64,000 nt of DNA from Hemileia vastatrix (taxonomy: Eukaryota > Basidiomycota > Pucciniomycetes > Pucciniales > Zaghouaniaceae): contig JASXTE010000004.1 of the NCBI GenBank assembly GCA_030280995.1, forward strand, positions 14,104,501-14,168,500, written 5' to 3'. The notes below the pieces were generated by a model that was given only the letters and a program-made list of their open reading frames with translations, was not told the origin of the DNA and ran no database searches. Below are positions 21,066 to 30,366 of this stretch, piece by piece. Each line of letters begins with the position of its first letter. Within the stretch, counting starts at the first letter, position 1. Both the position numbers and the translations under genes were made by a program.

Positions 21066-22218
21066 TGTGGTAGCCTAAAGTTTAGTACGGCACCTAAATA
21101 TGTAAATGGAGTTATTACGGCGTGCAAGATTGGCGTTATTATTTTTTATAAAAGGGTTTTATTTAATTTATTTGAGTTTTAAATATGACGAAATTGGTCA
21201 CGAGCGAATGCCTACACGAAAACAATTTATTTTACGGAGAAAACTTATTTTTACGGTCTGAAAAATTTATAAGTATTAAGTCGAGTCACTCAAGAACCTT
21301 GGGAAATTTTCCCAGAATTTTTACTATTTTTCTTATATTTTTAAATGAATTTTAAGGTTTTATAGAAATATTTACGTTTTCAAAAATTACTTAACTTTGA
21401 TGAATTTTCACAGGGAGATTAAAGCTGCGCAGACTACGAAAATCAGTTTGGTATGTAAAGGGGAAGTAGCTCTATTATGTGTAATTTTTCTAGATTTTTT
21501 ATTATGGATTTAAGGTTCTAAATTGAGTACGGAAGTCCGGAGGGACTCCGTACGGACTCCGCTTTGACTCCGTACAGACTCCGTACGGACTCCGTTCCGG
21601 CTCCGTACGGACTCCGTACGGGCTCCGGATTGACTCTGGAAGAGCTCTGGAGGGGAAAACTTAGGCACGTGACTAGGAATACTTAAGCGCTTCTCAAACT
21701 CGAAATTGAGGGGGGGGACACATCATACAGCTTAATCTTTAACCACCACGGTCTCATTTTTTAATACTCAACAAATTAAATAAATTGTAATACCCTTATA
21801 ACTTTATATTTTTATATATAACATTTTAGAAATACAACTCAACAATTTAAATAACACTTCATATAGGGTATCTTTAGAAGGGTCTTCGTCGCTGGGACTT
21901 GATTATTGCTGTCTCATAAAAATTCAAATTATTATAAAAACATAAAAGTCAATCTTTTCAGATCTTTCACTGGTACACCTTAATTGTTGTTATCAGTATT
22001 TCTTTTATCAACAGCCACTTTCTTTAAATCTCAATAAGCGTTAAATATTTTAGAGTTTCATTATTTTATCAATCAGATTCAAGTAGATTGGTTAGCTTAG
22101 TGATTTAGAATTCTAATTTTGTTATTTTTATTGGAAGGAAGGGGTTTTCAGCTAAATCCACATATCTCCTCCGGATTCTGCTTACAGCAAGGCGACTGTA
22201 AGAGTTTACCTTACCATA
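21066..22218 (+). repeat. Z 5' LTR
   Basis: 1153 bp, TGTGGTAGCC to TTACCATA. Compared with the 3' LTR (32620-33795) I count about 20 substitutions, many between LTR positions 290 and 480, plus a repeat-number difference in the GC-rich block (about 21530-21640). Confidence 0.93.
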
Positions 22219-22220
22219 GT

Positions 22221-22237
22221 TGGCGCCCAACGTGCGG
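22221..22237 (+). other. Z primer-binding site
   Basis: TGGCGCCCAACGTGCGG lies 2 bp after the LTR. Y has CGTGGGG at the same place, so Z carries one change. TGG is the complement of the tRNA CCA end; probably lysine tRNA by similarity to known PBS sequences. Confidence 0.8.
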
Positions 22238-22288
22238 TTCGATTTCTCTAGCTTTCTTTAAAGACTTACTTGGATCAAGAACGTTATT

Positions 22289-22352
22289 AGCCTGCAAGAG
22301 GCTTATTTTCTGGAACTCTAATTGGATTTTTGTTATTGGCCTGCAAGAGGCT
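22289..22352 (+). other. Leader hairpins of Z
   Basis: Two copies of a hairpin, AGCCTGCAAGAGGCT (22289-22303) and GGCCTGCAAGAGGCT (22338-22352); the second keeps pairing through a G-U. They are located between PBS and gag. They resemble the H1 core. Confidence 0.5.
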
Positions 22353-22394
22353 TGTTATTTTATCGATTGTTAACGCTTTTCATTACTTATTGGG

Positions 22395-25004
22395 ATGTCT
22401 TCTTCTGCTGTTGCTTCTGGATCTTCTAACCCTCTTACTCCCTCAGTTAGAATTGTTTCTTGGGATGGCCCAAAGTTTGATGGGGAGGAGGTTAAATGGT
22501 TCATTAGCAGGTATGAAGCTGCTGCTGCTGTTGATGGTGCTTCCCATGTGGATATGGTGAAGCAAGTTAGGTTTTTTATTGCTGATAGGGAGGTGGAAAA
22601 AGAGGTTATTGCTATGCAGGCATTCAAGGACAAGGATTGGGTTAAGCTTTCTAAAGCTATGATTGATAGATGGGGTGTTAGGTTTACTATGATGGACCTC
22701 AATAAAATTGTTGGAGACTGGCAAGCCAAAGGTGGAGTTTCTTCTATGGCTGACTTCAAAAAGCTCTGTGTTCAGTTTGATGAAGTGGTGGAATATCTCA
22801 TACTGGTGGACGAGTTAGTGCATGAGAACCAAGCAAAAGATTTGTTTTGGTCAGCATGCAGCAGGGATATTCGAATGGACGTCTTGAAGGATCTTTCAAG
22901 AAAAGATTTGATGAAGGAACTGCCTAATGGTAAGCAGAAACTGCCGGCTCTGGAGGTTATCAAGGACAACATTCAGGCCCATCTCAAGTTATTGGCGTTG
23001 GACAAATATCAAGAGTCATGCACTCAATATGTTAGCAAGGTTAGCGAAGTTTTGGCCGAAAACAATGATATTATGGTCAAAGCCCAGGAGGCCAAGAAGG
23101 CTCAAATGGGATTACCTGCTGCTAAAGTTGAGGGTAATGTAGATAATAAGATGGTCGATCACCTGGCCGATTTAACTAAACAATTAAAAATATTTGTTCA
23201 AGAGACTCAGAAGGCCAACAAGGCCCCAATCGCTTCTTTGTCGACGTCGACTTCTTATCAGTCCAGAAGTTATGAACGTCGAAATTATAATGGCAATAAC
23301 AAAGGTAACCGCTTCCCAGGCAATGGGAGAAATGGTGGGAATGGTGGTAATGGATATAGAGGTGGCTACGATGAGCCAAAGGTGTGCTCCTATTGTAATA
23401 GGAGGGGTCACAGAGCAACAGTTTGTTTTGCTCTTGATAAGGATATGGATGCTGGGCGAGTTTTATTCGATGGTAAAGTTTATAAATTTCCCGATGGTTC
23501 GTTCATCAAGCCCAGTGATGGACAGTCTCCTTCTGATTTGGTCAGAAGAAGTTTAACGGCTGAAAGGAGAGCCAGATTTGAAGAGGTGACGGATGAAGAT
23601 GTTAATGCCAAGAGTGGCAAAAATGGTAATGGTAATGGTGGTAAAGCTGACAAGGGCAAGGAGAAAGAGGTCAGTAAAGCCACATTTTCTACTTCTTTTG
23701 GTGGTTTAGAGCTGGCGACGGTTGCCCAGGTGGAGGGTAGCTGTATGGCTGGCGAATACAATGTTAATGCTGCTAGAAGAGCAGCTGCTACTAAGGCGAA
23801 AAGTAGCATTCAGAGCCAATTGAGGGCTAATCCTGGCAAGGCCAATAACAAAGTGAACCCTTACTCTAAGGACAAGATTTCTAGTGCTCAAACTGCCGCC
23901 AACAAATTGAACCCTTATTCTAAGGACGAATTATATAAAATGCAGAAGGGGATTGCTGATATGGGGCCCCCTAGTTATGGCAAGTTTGATTTAAATGGTG
24001 AGCCTATGCCAGAGGATGATACGGATTCTGAGGAGGACGTACCGTTGGCGTCTCTACCCAGACCAAGTTTTAGCGGTCCCATCCCAATGGAGGGAGTAAG
24101 AAGGACTAGTGATGGATCAGGATTAGTGCAAGAAGCTGGTGACGGAGTTAGGGTTATAGAAAGTGAAGATGTAATTATGGGGGGTGAAGATGGCTCGGTT
24201 GGACCTCAAGAGGTACCCAGGGCCAAGGTTGTTAAATTAAAGGTCCAGTATGAGCGGCCAGTAGTTTCTGGTCAAGCTAATGCGATGGACGCAGTTTTGA
24301 ATAGGGTGAATCAACTTCAGATTCCCTTATCTTTGGGGGAGTTATTTACGATTAGTCCGGCGCTTGCTGAAAAGCAAAAGAAGCATTTGAGGAGGCGTCG
24401 GGTTTCCACTGGAGAGGTGGAATATATTTGTGAAAATGCTGAAAAGTTTGGGGAAGATGTAGATACACATTTTTCCGCTCCCCTGGGTTACCTGGTGGAA
24501 ACTCTTAATGGTAAAGAAGTAAAGGCCTTGGTCGATTCAGGGTCTCAAATTAATTTAATTTCATTGGAGCAAGCGACGAGTATAGGCTTGCCAATTAAAA
24601 GTGGAAGTGGGGGAAACCTCAGAGGCATTGGAGGGCATGCAACAGAGCTGATGGGTACAGCTGAGCATGTCAGGTTAGGCATTGGTGGATCTGTTGGTAA
24701 GGTTCACTTTTATGTGGCCAGAGGAGCAGTCAAAACTGTTCTTGGTGGTCCTTTTTTGATGGATTTTGAGGCCAGGATAGGGTATCAAGCTGGCATGGGG
24801 ATTAGTTTGGAGATCACTGGTGAAGATATGCGGAGGTTACATATGCGGTTAGCACCTCCTGGAGATGAAGGTTGGGAAACACGGCCAGGGATTACTACTT
24901 TGTGCCAGTGTTGTGTTTGCACCAAGAAGCGGCATATAAAACGGACGGCTTCTGGTGAATTATGTTTGTTGGAAAGGGATGAAAGCCCTCATTTTTTGGG
25001 GTAG
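22395..25004 (+). CDS. gag: Z gag-protease polyprotein (869 aa)
   Basis: Structural polyprotein of the element: it would form the virus-like particle, bind element RNA and carry the protease. The start ATG gives MSSSAVASGSSN and lies 22 bp after the second leader repeat region; the same start is used in Y and W. Residues about 15-290 are the helical capsid-like part. A Gly/Asn-rich stretch (about 300-328) precedes one CCHC zinc knuckle, CSYCNRRGHRATVC (about 331-344). The aspartic protease follows with VDSGSQINLIS (about 713) and the later VLGGPFLMDF. A slippery heptamer, T TTT TTG, lies 3 bases before the TAG stop, so pol is reached by -1 frameshift. No internal stops; about 97 percent identical to Y gag by eye. 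Confidence 0.94.
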   Translation: MSSSAVASGSSNPLTPSVRIVSWDGPKFDGEEVKWFISRYEAAAAVDGASHVDMVKQVRFFIADREVEKEVIAMQAFKDKDWVKLSKAMIDRWGVRFTMMDLNKIVGDWQAKGGVSSMADFKKLCVQFDEVVEYLILVDELVHENQAKDLFWSACSRDIRMDVLKDLSRKDLMKELPNGKQKLPALEVIKDNIQAHLKLLALDKYQESCTQYVSKVSEVLAENNDIMVKAQEAKKAQMGLPAAKVEGNVDNKMVDHLADLTKQLKIFVQETQKANKAPIASLSTSTSYQSRSYERRNYNGNNKGNRFPGNGRNGGNGGNGYRGGYDEPKVCSYCNRRGHRATVCFALDKDMDAGRVLFDGKVYKFPDGSFIKPSDGQSPSDLVRRSLTAERRARFEEVTDEDVNAKSGKNGNGNGGKADKGKEKEVSKATFSTSFGGLELATVAQVEGSCMAGEYNVNAARRAAATKAKSSIQSQLRANPGKANNKVNPYSKDKISSAQTAANKLNPYSKDELYKMQKGIADMGPPSYGKFDLNGEPMPEDDTDSEEDVPLASLPRPSFSGPIPMEGVRRTSDGSGLVQEAGDGVRVIESEDVIMGGEDGSVGPQEVPRAKVVKLKVQYERPVVSGQANAMDAVLNRVNQLQIPLSLGELFTISPALAEKQKKHLRRRRVSTGEVEYICENAEKFGEDVDTHFSAPLGYLVETLNGKEVKALVDSGSQINLISLEQATSIGLPIKSGSGGNLRGIGGHATELMGTAEHVRLGIGGSVGKVHFYVARGAVKTVLGGPFLMDFEARIGYQAGMGISLEITGEDMRRLHMRLAPPGDEGWETRPGITTLCQCCVCTKKRHIKRTASGELCLLERDESPHFLG
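24992..24998 (+). promoter_or_regulatory. Z -1 ribosomal frameshift site
   Basis: T TTT TTG fits the X XXY YYZ rule in the gag frame (CAT TTT TTG GGG TAG). Slipping by -1 leads into GGG GTA GCA and the open pol frame. Y has the identical site (37052-37058) and X has T TTT TTA at the same place. Confidence 0.8.
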
Positions 25005-28000
25005 CAGGGGCTGATCGCTCAAATGTTGTAATCTCTCCTCAGGATGAGATCCCGGATTGCAATAGGTCAGCTCACTTGGAGATAATTCAAGTGGATTCTC
25101 AATTATTTTCTGTTAATATTACTTTGGAGTGCAAATACGTTTTGGACTTTTCTATATGTTTATTGGATTTACCCTGGTTTTCTATAAAATTTAAAAACGG
25201 TGAAAAAGGCAAAATGGGCCAAATTAGGTTGGATAAAAATTGGAAGGGTATGTTTTATGACCTCCAGCAAGAGGTTAAACTGCAATTATCTCCTTCTATT
25301 TTGGGCCTCCAGCAAGAGGTTAAACTGCAATTATCTCCTTCTATCACGGACCTCCAGCAAGAGGGTAAACTGCGAAAATCTTATCAAAACTCGATTAAAA
25401 ATCTTAGTATAATTAAAACACAAAAAAATAATTTTTGTGAAAATTCAATTCCGGGCCTCCAGCAAGAGGTTAAACTGCAATTATCACCTTCTATTTCGGA
25501 CCTCCAGCAAGAGGGTAAACTGCAAATATCACATCAAAATCCGATAAAAAATCTCAGAATAATTAAAACCCAAAAAAATAATATTTGTGAAAATTCAATT
25601 CGGGTCCTCCAGCAAGAGGTTAAACTGCCGACTTTCTTTACAGGTGATTTAATTTTGGATAAGGGAAGCAAAGGTGTTGGAAAATCTGTTTATAAATTAG
25701 ACGAGGGAAAGGAGAAAAGGGTAAAATTTAAAAATGAAATAAAATATTTTTCTAATTTTTCTTATTCTGATTCTGGCGATGAAGAAGATTCATTTGATGA
25801 AAGTTTTAATGGCGATACAAAAGAAAATGTTTTACCTCAAGTTGATTTAGAAGTGGACGCAGCCAAATATAAGAAAGTAGCAAATAAAGTTCGACCTATT
25901 AATGAACTGCTACCTGCTGAATTAAATCCACCCTTGAGAAGACCAAGGTTATCAAGAGATCCTTATGAAAGTCCCTTGGTAAAGAATCCGCCTGAATTTT
26001 CTGAGACGTCAAGAATCACTTTTGAGAGACTGGGTGTTGTTAATTTTGGACCTGATGGTTGGTTGTCTGGAGAAGAGAAGAAGTTGTTGTTGGATGTGAT
26101 GGTCAAGCGAGAGAAGGCCATTGCTTTTGTAGAAGAGGAGAGGGGTGTGTTGAAGCATTCCTATGGGGAGCCTTACAAGATTCCTGTGGTATGTCATGAA
26201 CCGTGGCAGCAGAAACCGATTCCTATTCCGGCTGCATTAAAAGAAGCCTATATTGAAGTTGTCAGAGAACGGATACGCACTGGACTGTATGAGCAATCAA
26301 CGTCAAGTTATTCTAGTCCTGTATTTTGTATCAAGAAACCGAATGGCAAGCTTAGAGTTGTTCATGATCTTAGGGAATTAAATAGGGTTACAATAAAGGA
26401 TGCTGGGATACCGCCTAGTGCTGAGGAGTTTGTTGAAGCGTTTGCAGGGAGAGTGTGTTATGGTTTGGGAGATATTATGGGTGGATATGATGAGAGAGAG
26501 TTACATCCGGACTCAAGGCCTCTCACTACATTCGATACGCCACTTGGACGTTTACAGTTAACAAGATTACCTCAAGGAGCAACAAATTCGGTTGCAGTTT
26601 ATCAAGCTCAGATGGCTTGGATCCTTCAAGATGAAATTCCACAATATGCTGGAATCTTTATAGATGATGGAGGAATTAAGGGACCAACAACCGACTATGA
26701 TAACCAGGTGTTGGAAGAGAATCCCGGGATACGCAAATTCATTTGGGAGTTTGCAATTACTTTAGAAAGAATCTTGTTTCGAATTGAAGAGGCTGGTTTA
26801 ACTATTTCAGGTTCAAAATTTTCATGTTGTGTGCCAGCCTTAGAAATATTAGGCCATGTGGTATGTAGAGAGGGTAGGATTATGTCCAAGAAGAAAGTTA
26901 ACAAAATTCAGTCCTGGCCAAGACCCAAGAATACGACCAAAGTTAGAGGGTTTTTAGGCGTTTGCGTATATGTTAGAATGTTTATCAAGGACTTTTCTTC
27001 ATTGGCAGCTCCATTGAGACGGTTAACGAGAAAGGATGCAGACTGGGAGTGGGATGAAGAGTGTGAGAAGGTGTTTGTGAAGTTGAAGGAGGTTGTAGGG
27101 AAGGATTTAGTCCTGCACAAGTTGGATTATGGAAAAGATGCTGGCAGAATTTATTTAGCAGTTGATTCAAGTCAGGTTGCAGCTGGGGCGGTTTTGTCTC
27201 AGATGGATAAAGCTGGTTACATCAGGCCAGTTAGGTATGAATCTGTAGTATTCACTGAGGTCGAATCAAGATATTCTCAACCAAAATTGGAATTATGTGG
27301 TGTGGCAAAAATACTGAAGAAACTTCAGCATATTTTGTGGGGGCAACATTTTGAGTTGCAAGTGGATGCGAAATCGTTAATCCAGATGATTAATTCCCCA
27401 AGTTTACCAAACGCACCCATGACGAGATGGGTAGCTTTTATTCAACATTTTTCATTTGATTTAGTTCATAAGCCTGGCAAGACTTTTACTATTCCAGATG
27501 GTTTATCAAGGAGACCACCCACTGAAGAAGATTCAGACTCAGAAGAGTTCGATGAAGATATACCTATTATCAAAGCCAGCACTAAAGGAGCTGAAGACTT
27601 TCCATACCTCCCCCATGAGGTTAAACTGGCAGGACTATTGTGTTTAGATTATGATGATGATGACCTCCACCAAGAGGATAAACTGGAAAATAGTTTTTAT
27701 GTTAATAAAGGTGTAGATAAATTCGGCAGAGAGGAGGTAGAAGAAGATGTGGTGTATGTAGAGGAAAATGGATTGGTAGTGTGGGATAGTAGTAAATTAA
27801 GGAATGGTGTATATGTTGGAGAATTAGAGAATTTAAATAAAAGGGTGGATAAAGAGAAAGAGGTATTTTCAAATACGGTTTACGAAGGATCCAAAGGTTC
27901 AGAAGAAAAACATCAACATTGCTCGATTAAAGATTTATTTAGGGGGCAACGATTATTGGCTCATTCATGTGCAGGTGATATTGGTGATAGAGAAGTCCCT

Positions 28001-29332
28001 ATTGATGTTATATTAATCGATTTTCAAGATGAAGTCTGGGGTCAGACTGGTTTTTATTTTTTGTTAGTCAAATATTTGTTGACTTTAGAGAGGCCAGAAG
28101 ATTGTGAAGACAATGAATGGGTGGCTATCAAGAGGAAGTCATCTACGTTTTACCTATCTGGTCGACGTTTAATGAGGAGGAGGTATCCAAATCCTCAAGT
28201 AGTTATAACTCAACAGAAGGGGCAAGAATTAGTTTTGAAATCACTGCATGAAGATCTCGGGCATAGAGGCGTTGGAGAAACGTTTAGAAGAATTTCTGAT
28301 CGATTTTGGTGGCCTGGCATGAAGATGGCTGTTAAACAGTGGGTTCAGTCATGCGAAGAATGTCAAAGACGAAGTTATTTAAGGCCAAAAGAACCTGGAC
28401 GCGCGACTGGTGAATATACGCTCTTTGGAAGAGTTAGTTTAGATGCCGTTCATATAAAAGAGGGACGGTATAAATATTTAATTGTGGCCAGAGATGATTT
28501 ATCTGGTTGGGTAGAGGCAGCGCCTCTTATTAATTTAACTGCCAAAAATGTGGCAGAATTTTTTTTGAATAATTGGGTATATAGGTATGGGGTGATGAAG
28601 TTGGTGACGGTAGATGGAGGTTCTGAATTTGGGACAGAGTTTAAAGAGGCCGTATTGAAAGTTGGGTCAAAGGTTAGGGTAGCAACCCCATATTATCCTG
28701 AAGCTGAAGACATGGTTGAAAGAGGGCATCAAGTTATTAAGGATGCTTTAGTTAAAATGTGTGGGACAAGTGCCGAAAAGTGGAGGCACTATTTACCTTT
28801 AGTTTTATTTTCTGATCGAATCACTGCCAAAAGGATGACCGGATTTTCACCTTATGAACTTGTTTTTGGACAGAAAGCAGTTTTACCGGTTGATTTAGAA
28901 GCTGAATCATATCTTGGAGTTGACTGGGACACGGTCAAAACTACTGAACAATTATTGTGTGCAAGAATGATGCAGCTAGAAAAGAAAGAAGAATATTTAG
29001 AAAAGGCATATTCGCGGATGATGAAGATCCGAAATCAATCAGTTAGATATTGGGATGAGCGGTTGGCACATCGATTAAGGAAACCTTTGAACCCAGGAGA
29101 TATGGTCCTGGTGTATAATAGGAGTTTGGAAAGTCAGTGGGGAAAAATGTTTGCAGATAGGTGGAATGGACCGTATAAAATCAAGGAGCAAGTTTCCGGC
29201 GGTTCATATGTGCTAGAAGAGTTGGATGGAGTAGTATTGAAGAAGAGGGTAGCGGCCGATCAAGTGAAACGGTTCTATCCTAGAGGCACCAGGAGTGCCG
29301 AAGTCTTCCTCCGCAATGAGGATAAACTATGA
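24992..29332 (+). CDS. pol: Z pol: RT, RNase H, integrase
   Basis: Read by -1 frameshift from gag; about 1,445 codons from the slip to TGA at 29330. There is no good ATG near the start. The N-terminal 200 residues hold six LQQE-KL repeats encoded by H1 motifs. Reverse transcriptase: DLRELNRVTIKDAG, then LPQGATNSVAVYQ, and the catalytic FIDDGG (Asp codons 26663-26668). RNase H: LAVDSS (about 27152). Integrase: H-x3-H (LHEDLGH) and CEEC zinc finger (28245-28362), catalytic Asp in SLDAV (about 28442), Asp in VDGG (about 28613), Glu in MVERGHQ (34 residues between, as I count), and the GPY/F module RWNGPYKI. One oddity: this copy has PEAEDMVE where Y and X have PEAEGMVE. No chromodomain seen. Confidence 0.94.
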   Translation, partial: FFGVAGADRSNVVISPQDEIPDCNRSAHLEIIQVDSQLFSVNITLECKYVLDFSICLLDLPWFSIKFKNGEKGKMGQIRLDKNWKGMFYDLQQEVKLQLSPSILGLQQEVKLQLSPSITDLQQEGKLRKSYQNSIKNLSIIKTQKNNFCENSIPGLQQEVKLQLSPSISDLQQEGKLQISHQNPIKNLRIIKTQKNNICENSIRVLQQEVKLPTFFTGDLILDKGSKGVGKSVYKLDEGKEKRVKFKNEIKYFSNFSYSDSGDEEDSFDESFNGDTKENVLPQVDLEVDAAKYKKVANKVRPINELLPAELNPPLRRPRLSRDPYESPLVKNPPEFSETSRITFERLGVVNFGPDGWLSGEEKKLLLDVMVKREKAIAFVEEERGVLKHSYGEPYKIPVVCHEPWQQKPIPIPAALKEAYIEVVRERIRTGLYEQSTSSYSSPVFCIKKPNGKLRVVHDLRELNRVTIKDAGIPPSAEEFVEAFAGRVCYGLGDIMGGYDERELHPDSRPLTTFDTPLGRLQLTRLPQGATNSVAVYQAQMAWILQDEIPQYAGIFIDDGGIKGPTTDYDNQVLEENPGIRKFIWEFAITLERILFRIEEAGLTISGSKFSCCVPALEILGHVVCREGRIMSKKKVNKIQSWPRPKNTTKVRGFLGVCVYVRMFIKDFSSLAAPLRRLTRKDADWEWDEECEKVFVKLKEVVGKDLVLHKLDYGKDAGRIYLAVDSSQVAAGAVLSQMDKAGYIRPVRYESVVFTEVESRYSQPKLELCGVAKILKKLQHILWGQHFELQVDAKSLIQMINSPSLPNAPMTRWVAFIQHFSFDLVHKPGKTFTIPDGLSRRPPTEEDSDSEEFDEDIPIIKASTKGAEDFPYLPHEVKLAGLLCLDYDDDDLHQEDKLENSFYVNKGVDKFGREEVEEDVVYVEENGLVVWDSSKLRNGVYVGELENLNKRVDKEKEVFSNTVYEGSKGSEEKHQHCSIKDLFRGQRLLAHSCAGDIGDREVPIDVILIDFQDEVWGQTGFYFLLVKYLLTLERPEDCEDNEWVAIKRKSSTFYLSGRRLMRRRYPNPQVVITQQKGQELVLKSLHEDLGHRGVGETFRRISDRFWWPGMKMAVKQWVQSCEECQRRSYLRPKEPGRATGEYTLFGRVSLDAVHIKEGRYKYLIVARDDLSGWVEAAPLINLTAKNVAEFFLNNWVYRYGVMKLVTVDGGSEFGTEFKEAVLKVGSKVRVATPYYPEAEDMVERGHQVIKDALVKMCGTSAEKWRHYLPLVLFSDRITAKRMTGFSPYELVFGQKAVLPVDLEAESYLGVDWDTVKTTEQLLCARMMQLEKKEEYLEKAYSRMMKIRNQSVRYWDERLAHRLRKPLNPGDMVLVYNRSLESQWGKMFADRWNGPYKIKEQVSGGSYVLEELDGVVLKKRVAADQVKRFYPRGTRSAEVFLRNEDKL
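25261..25627 (+). repeat. H1 motifs inside Z pol (six copies)
   Basis: Copies start at 25261, 25306, 25351, 25456, 25501 and 25606. Each is CCTC, a six-base loop CAGCAA, GAGG, then T or G-TTAAACTG-like tail. All are in the same reading phase and encode LQQE-KL. Further in-frame copies start at 27607, 27664 and 29308. Confidence 0.88.
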
Positions 29333-29523
29333 CATTTATGAAATTATATGGGCAACAAAACTGTGATGAAACTTAACGAAATTTAAAAAAAAAAACCTTC
29401 ATTGAAAATTTTCAAAATTAAAAATTCTTAAAATATGGGTGAAGATAGTGTTGGAAAATTTTAAAAATTTATTGGAAGAAGTGTTCACAGGGGAAACTTC
29501 TTAATTTAATATTGGCAAGTGTG

Positions 29524-29564
29524 GGGGTAATTGATGGGCTGGCTGCTCTATACACAATTACCCC
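29524..29564 (+). other. H2 hairpin of Z
   Basis: GGGGTAATTG pairs with CAATTACCCC around a 21-nt loop containing GGGCTGGCTGCTC. In X the arms read GGGGTAACTG and CAGTTACCCC, a compensated change. Confidence 0.75.
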
Positions 29565-29910
29565 ATAATGTTCGTTTCCAAAATTTTCCCTGTTTCTAGT
29601 TGAATCCTGGCTTTGTCTTTCAATTTTAGGAAGTCCACTAAGACTATAAACTGGAACGAATCAAGAGACACCGCTCTCAACGCCGGATTCAAGATTTTTT
29701 TATTTTATTTTGTTTTTGATTTTTTTTATGATAGATTGTGATTTCTTTTCTTTAATATATATTATGAATTATTGTAAAGGTGATGCTCACTGGTGGTCTC
29801 TAATCATTTTTATAAATTGGAGGGAGCCCACCCAGTGATCATCATTATAAAAATTATCTTTTAAAAACTTTCATTTATTTTATTTTCTTTTCAATTTCTC
29901 AAAATTGTGT

Positions 29911-29985
29911 AACCACATCAAGTTGCACTTGGATGTGGGTATGATGTCGAGGGTACGGCTCATCAAATGGCCGGGGGGCATCTTT
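29911..29985 (+). other. H4 double hairpin of Z
   Basis: First stem CCACATC-AAGT with ACTTGGATGTGG, second stem GATGTC with GGCATC enclosing GGCTCATCAAATGGCC. In X the second stem is GGTATC/GATACC and in the upstream X copy GCATT/AATGC; the enclosed GCTCATCAA is unchanged. Confidence 0.7.
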
Positions 29986-30236
29986 TAAAATTTTATTTTA
30001 AAATTTTTTATTACTTTTTTTTATCATTCATTTCACACTCATTTATCTTTCTTTAAAAATTAAATTTTAACTTTTATTTCAAAACTATCTTTTCTAAAAT
30101 CTTTTATTTTAAATTTAAAAATCAAAAAAAAATAAAATAAAATAAATAAAAAATAAAAAAAAAAAAAAAATAAAAAATAAAAATAAAAATAAAATAAAAT
30201 AAAATAAACTAAAAAATAAAAAAAAAAATAATAATA

Positions 30237-30269
<33 letters not shown>

Positions 30270-30366
30270 ATAATAATAAAAGGTATTTTAGTTTTAGGTA
30301 GTTTAGATGTTTATATTTTATTTTTCAAACATTATTCAAGAAAGCTACATACCAGGAAGAACACCA

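Larger units (their letters stand above)
29333..30300 (+). other. Z 3' noncoding region with hairpin modules
   Basis: In order: a GAAGT/ACTTC hairpin (29479-29501), H2 (29524-29564), one H1 copy (29632), H3 (29781-29845), H4 (29911-29985) and an A-rich tract (30121-30290). The same order is seen in Y and, with duplications, in X. No coding sequence seen. Confidence 0.75.

Noticed and set aside
22370..22760. Minus-strand ORFs opposite gag and pol (also 23176-23891, 26695-27170, 35125-36236, 39078-39607)
   Set aside because: They overlap strongly conserved gag or pol frames, repeat identically in Y and Z because the coding strand does, and show no protein features.
30121..30290. A-rich tract as a poly(A) tail of a LINE or processed gene
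   Set aside because: It is interrupted by T at regular intervals, has a T-rich counterpart in Y at the same internal position, and lacks a target duplication; it is simple-sequence DNA.
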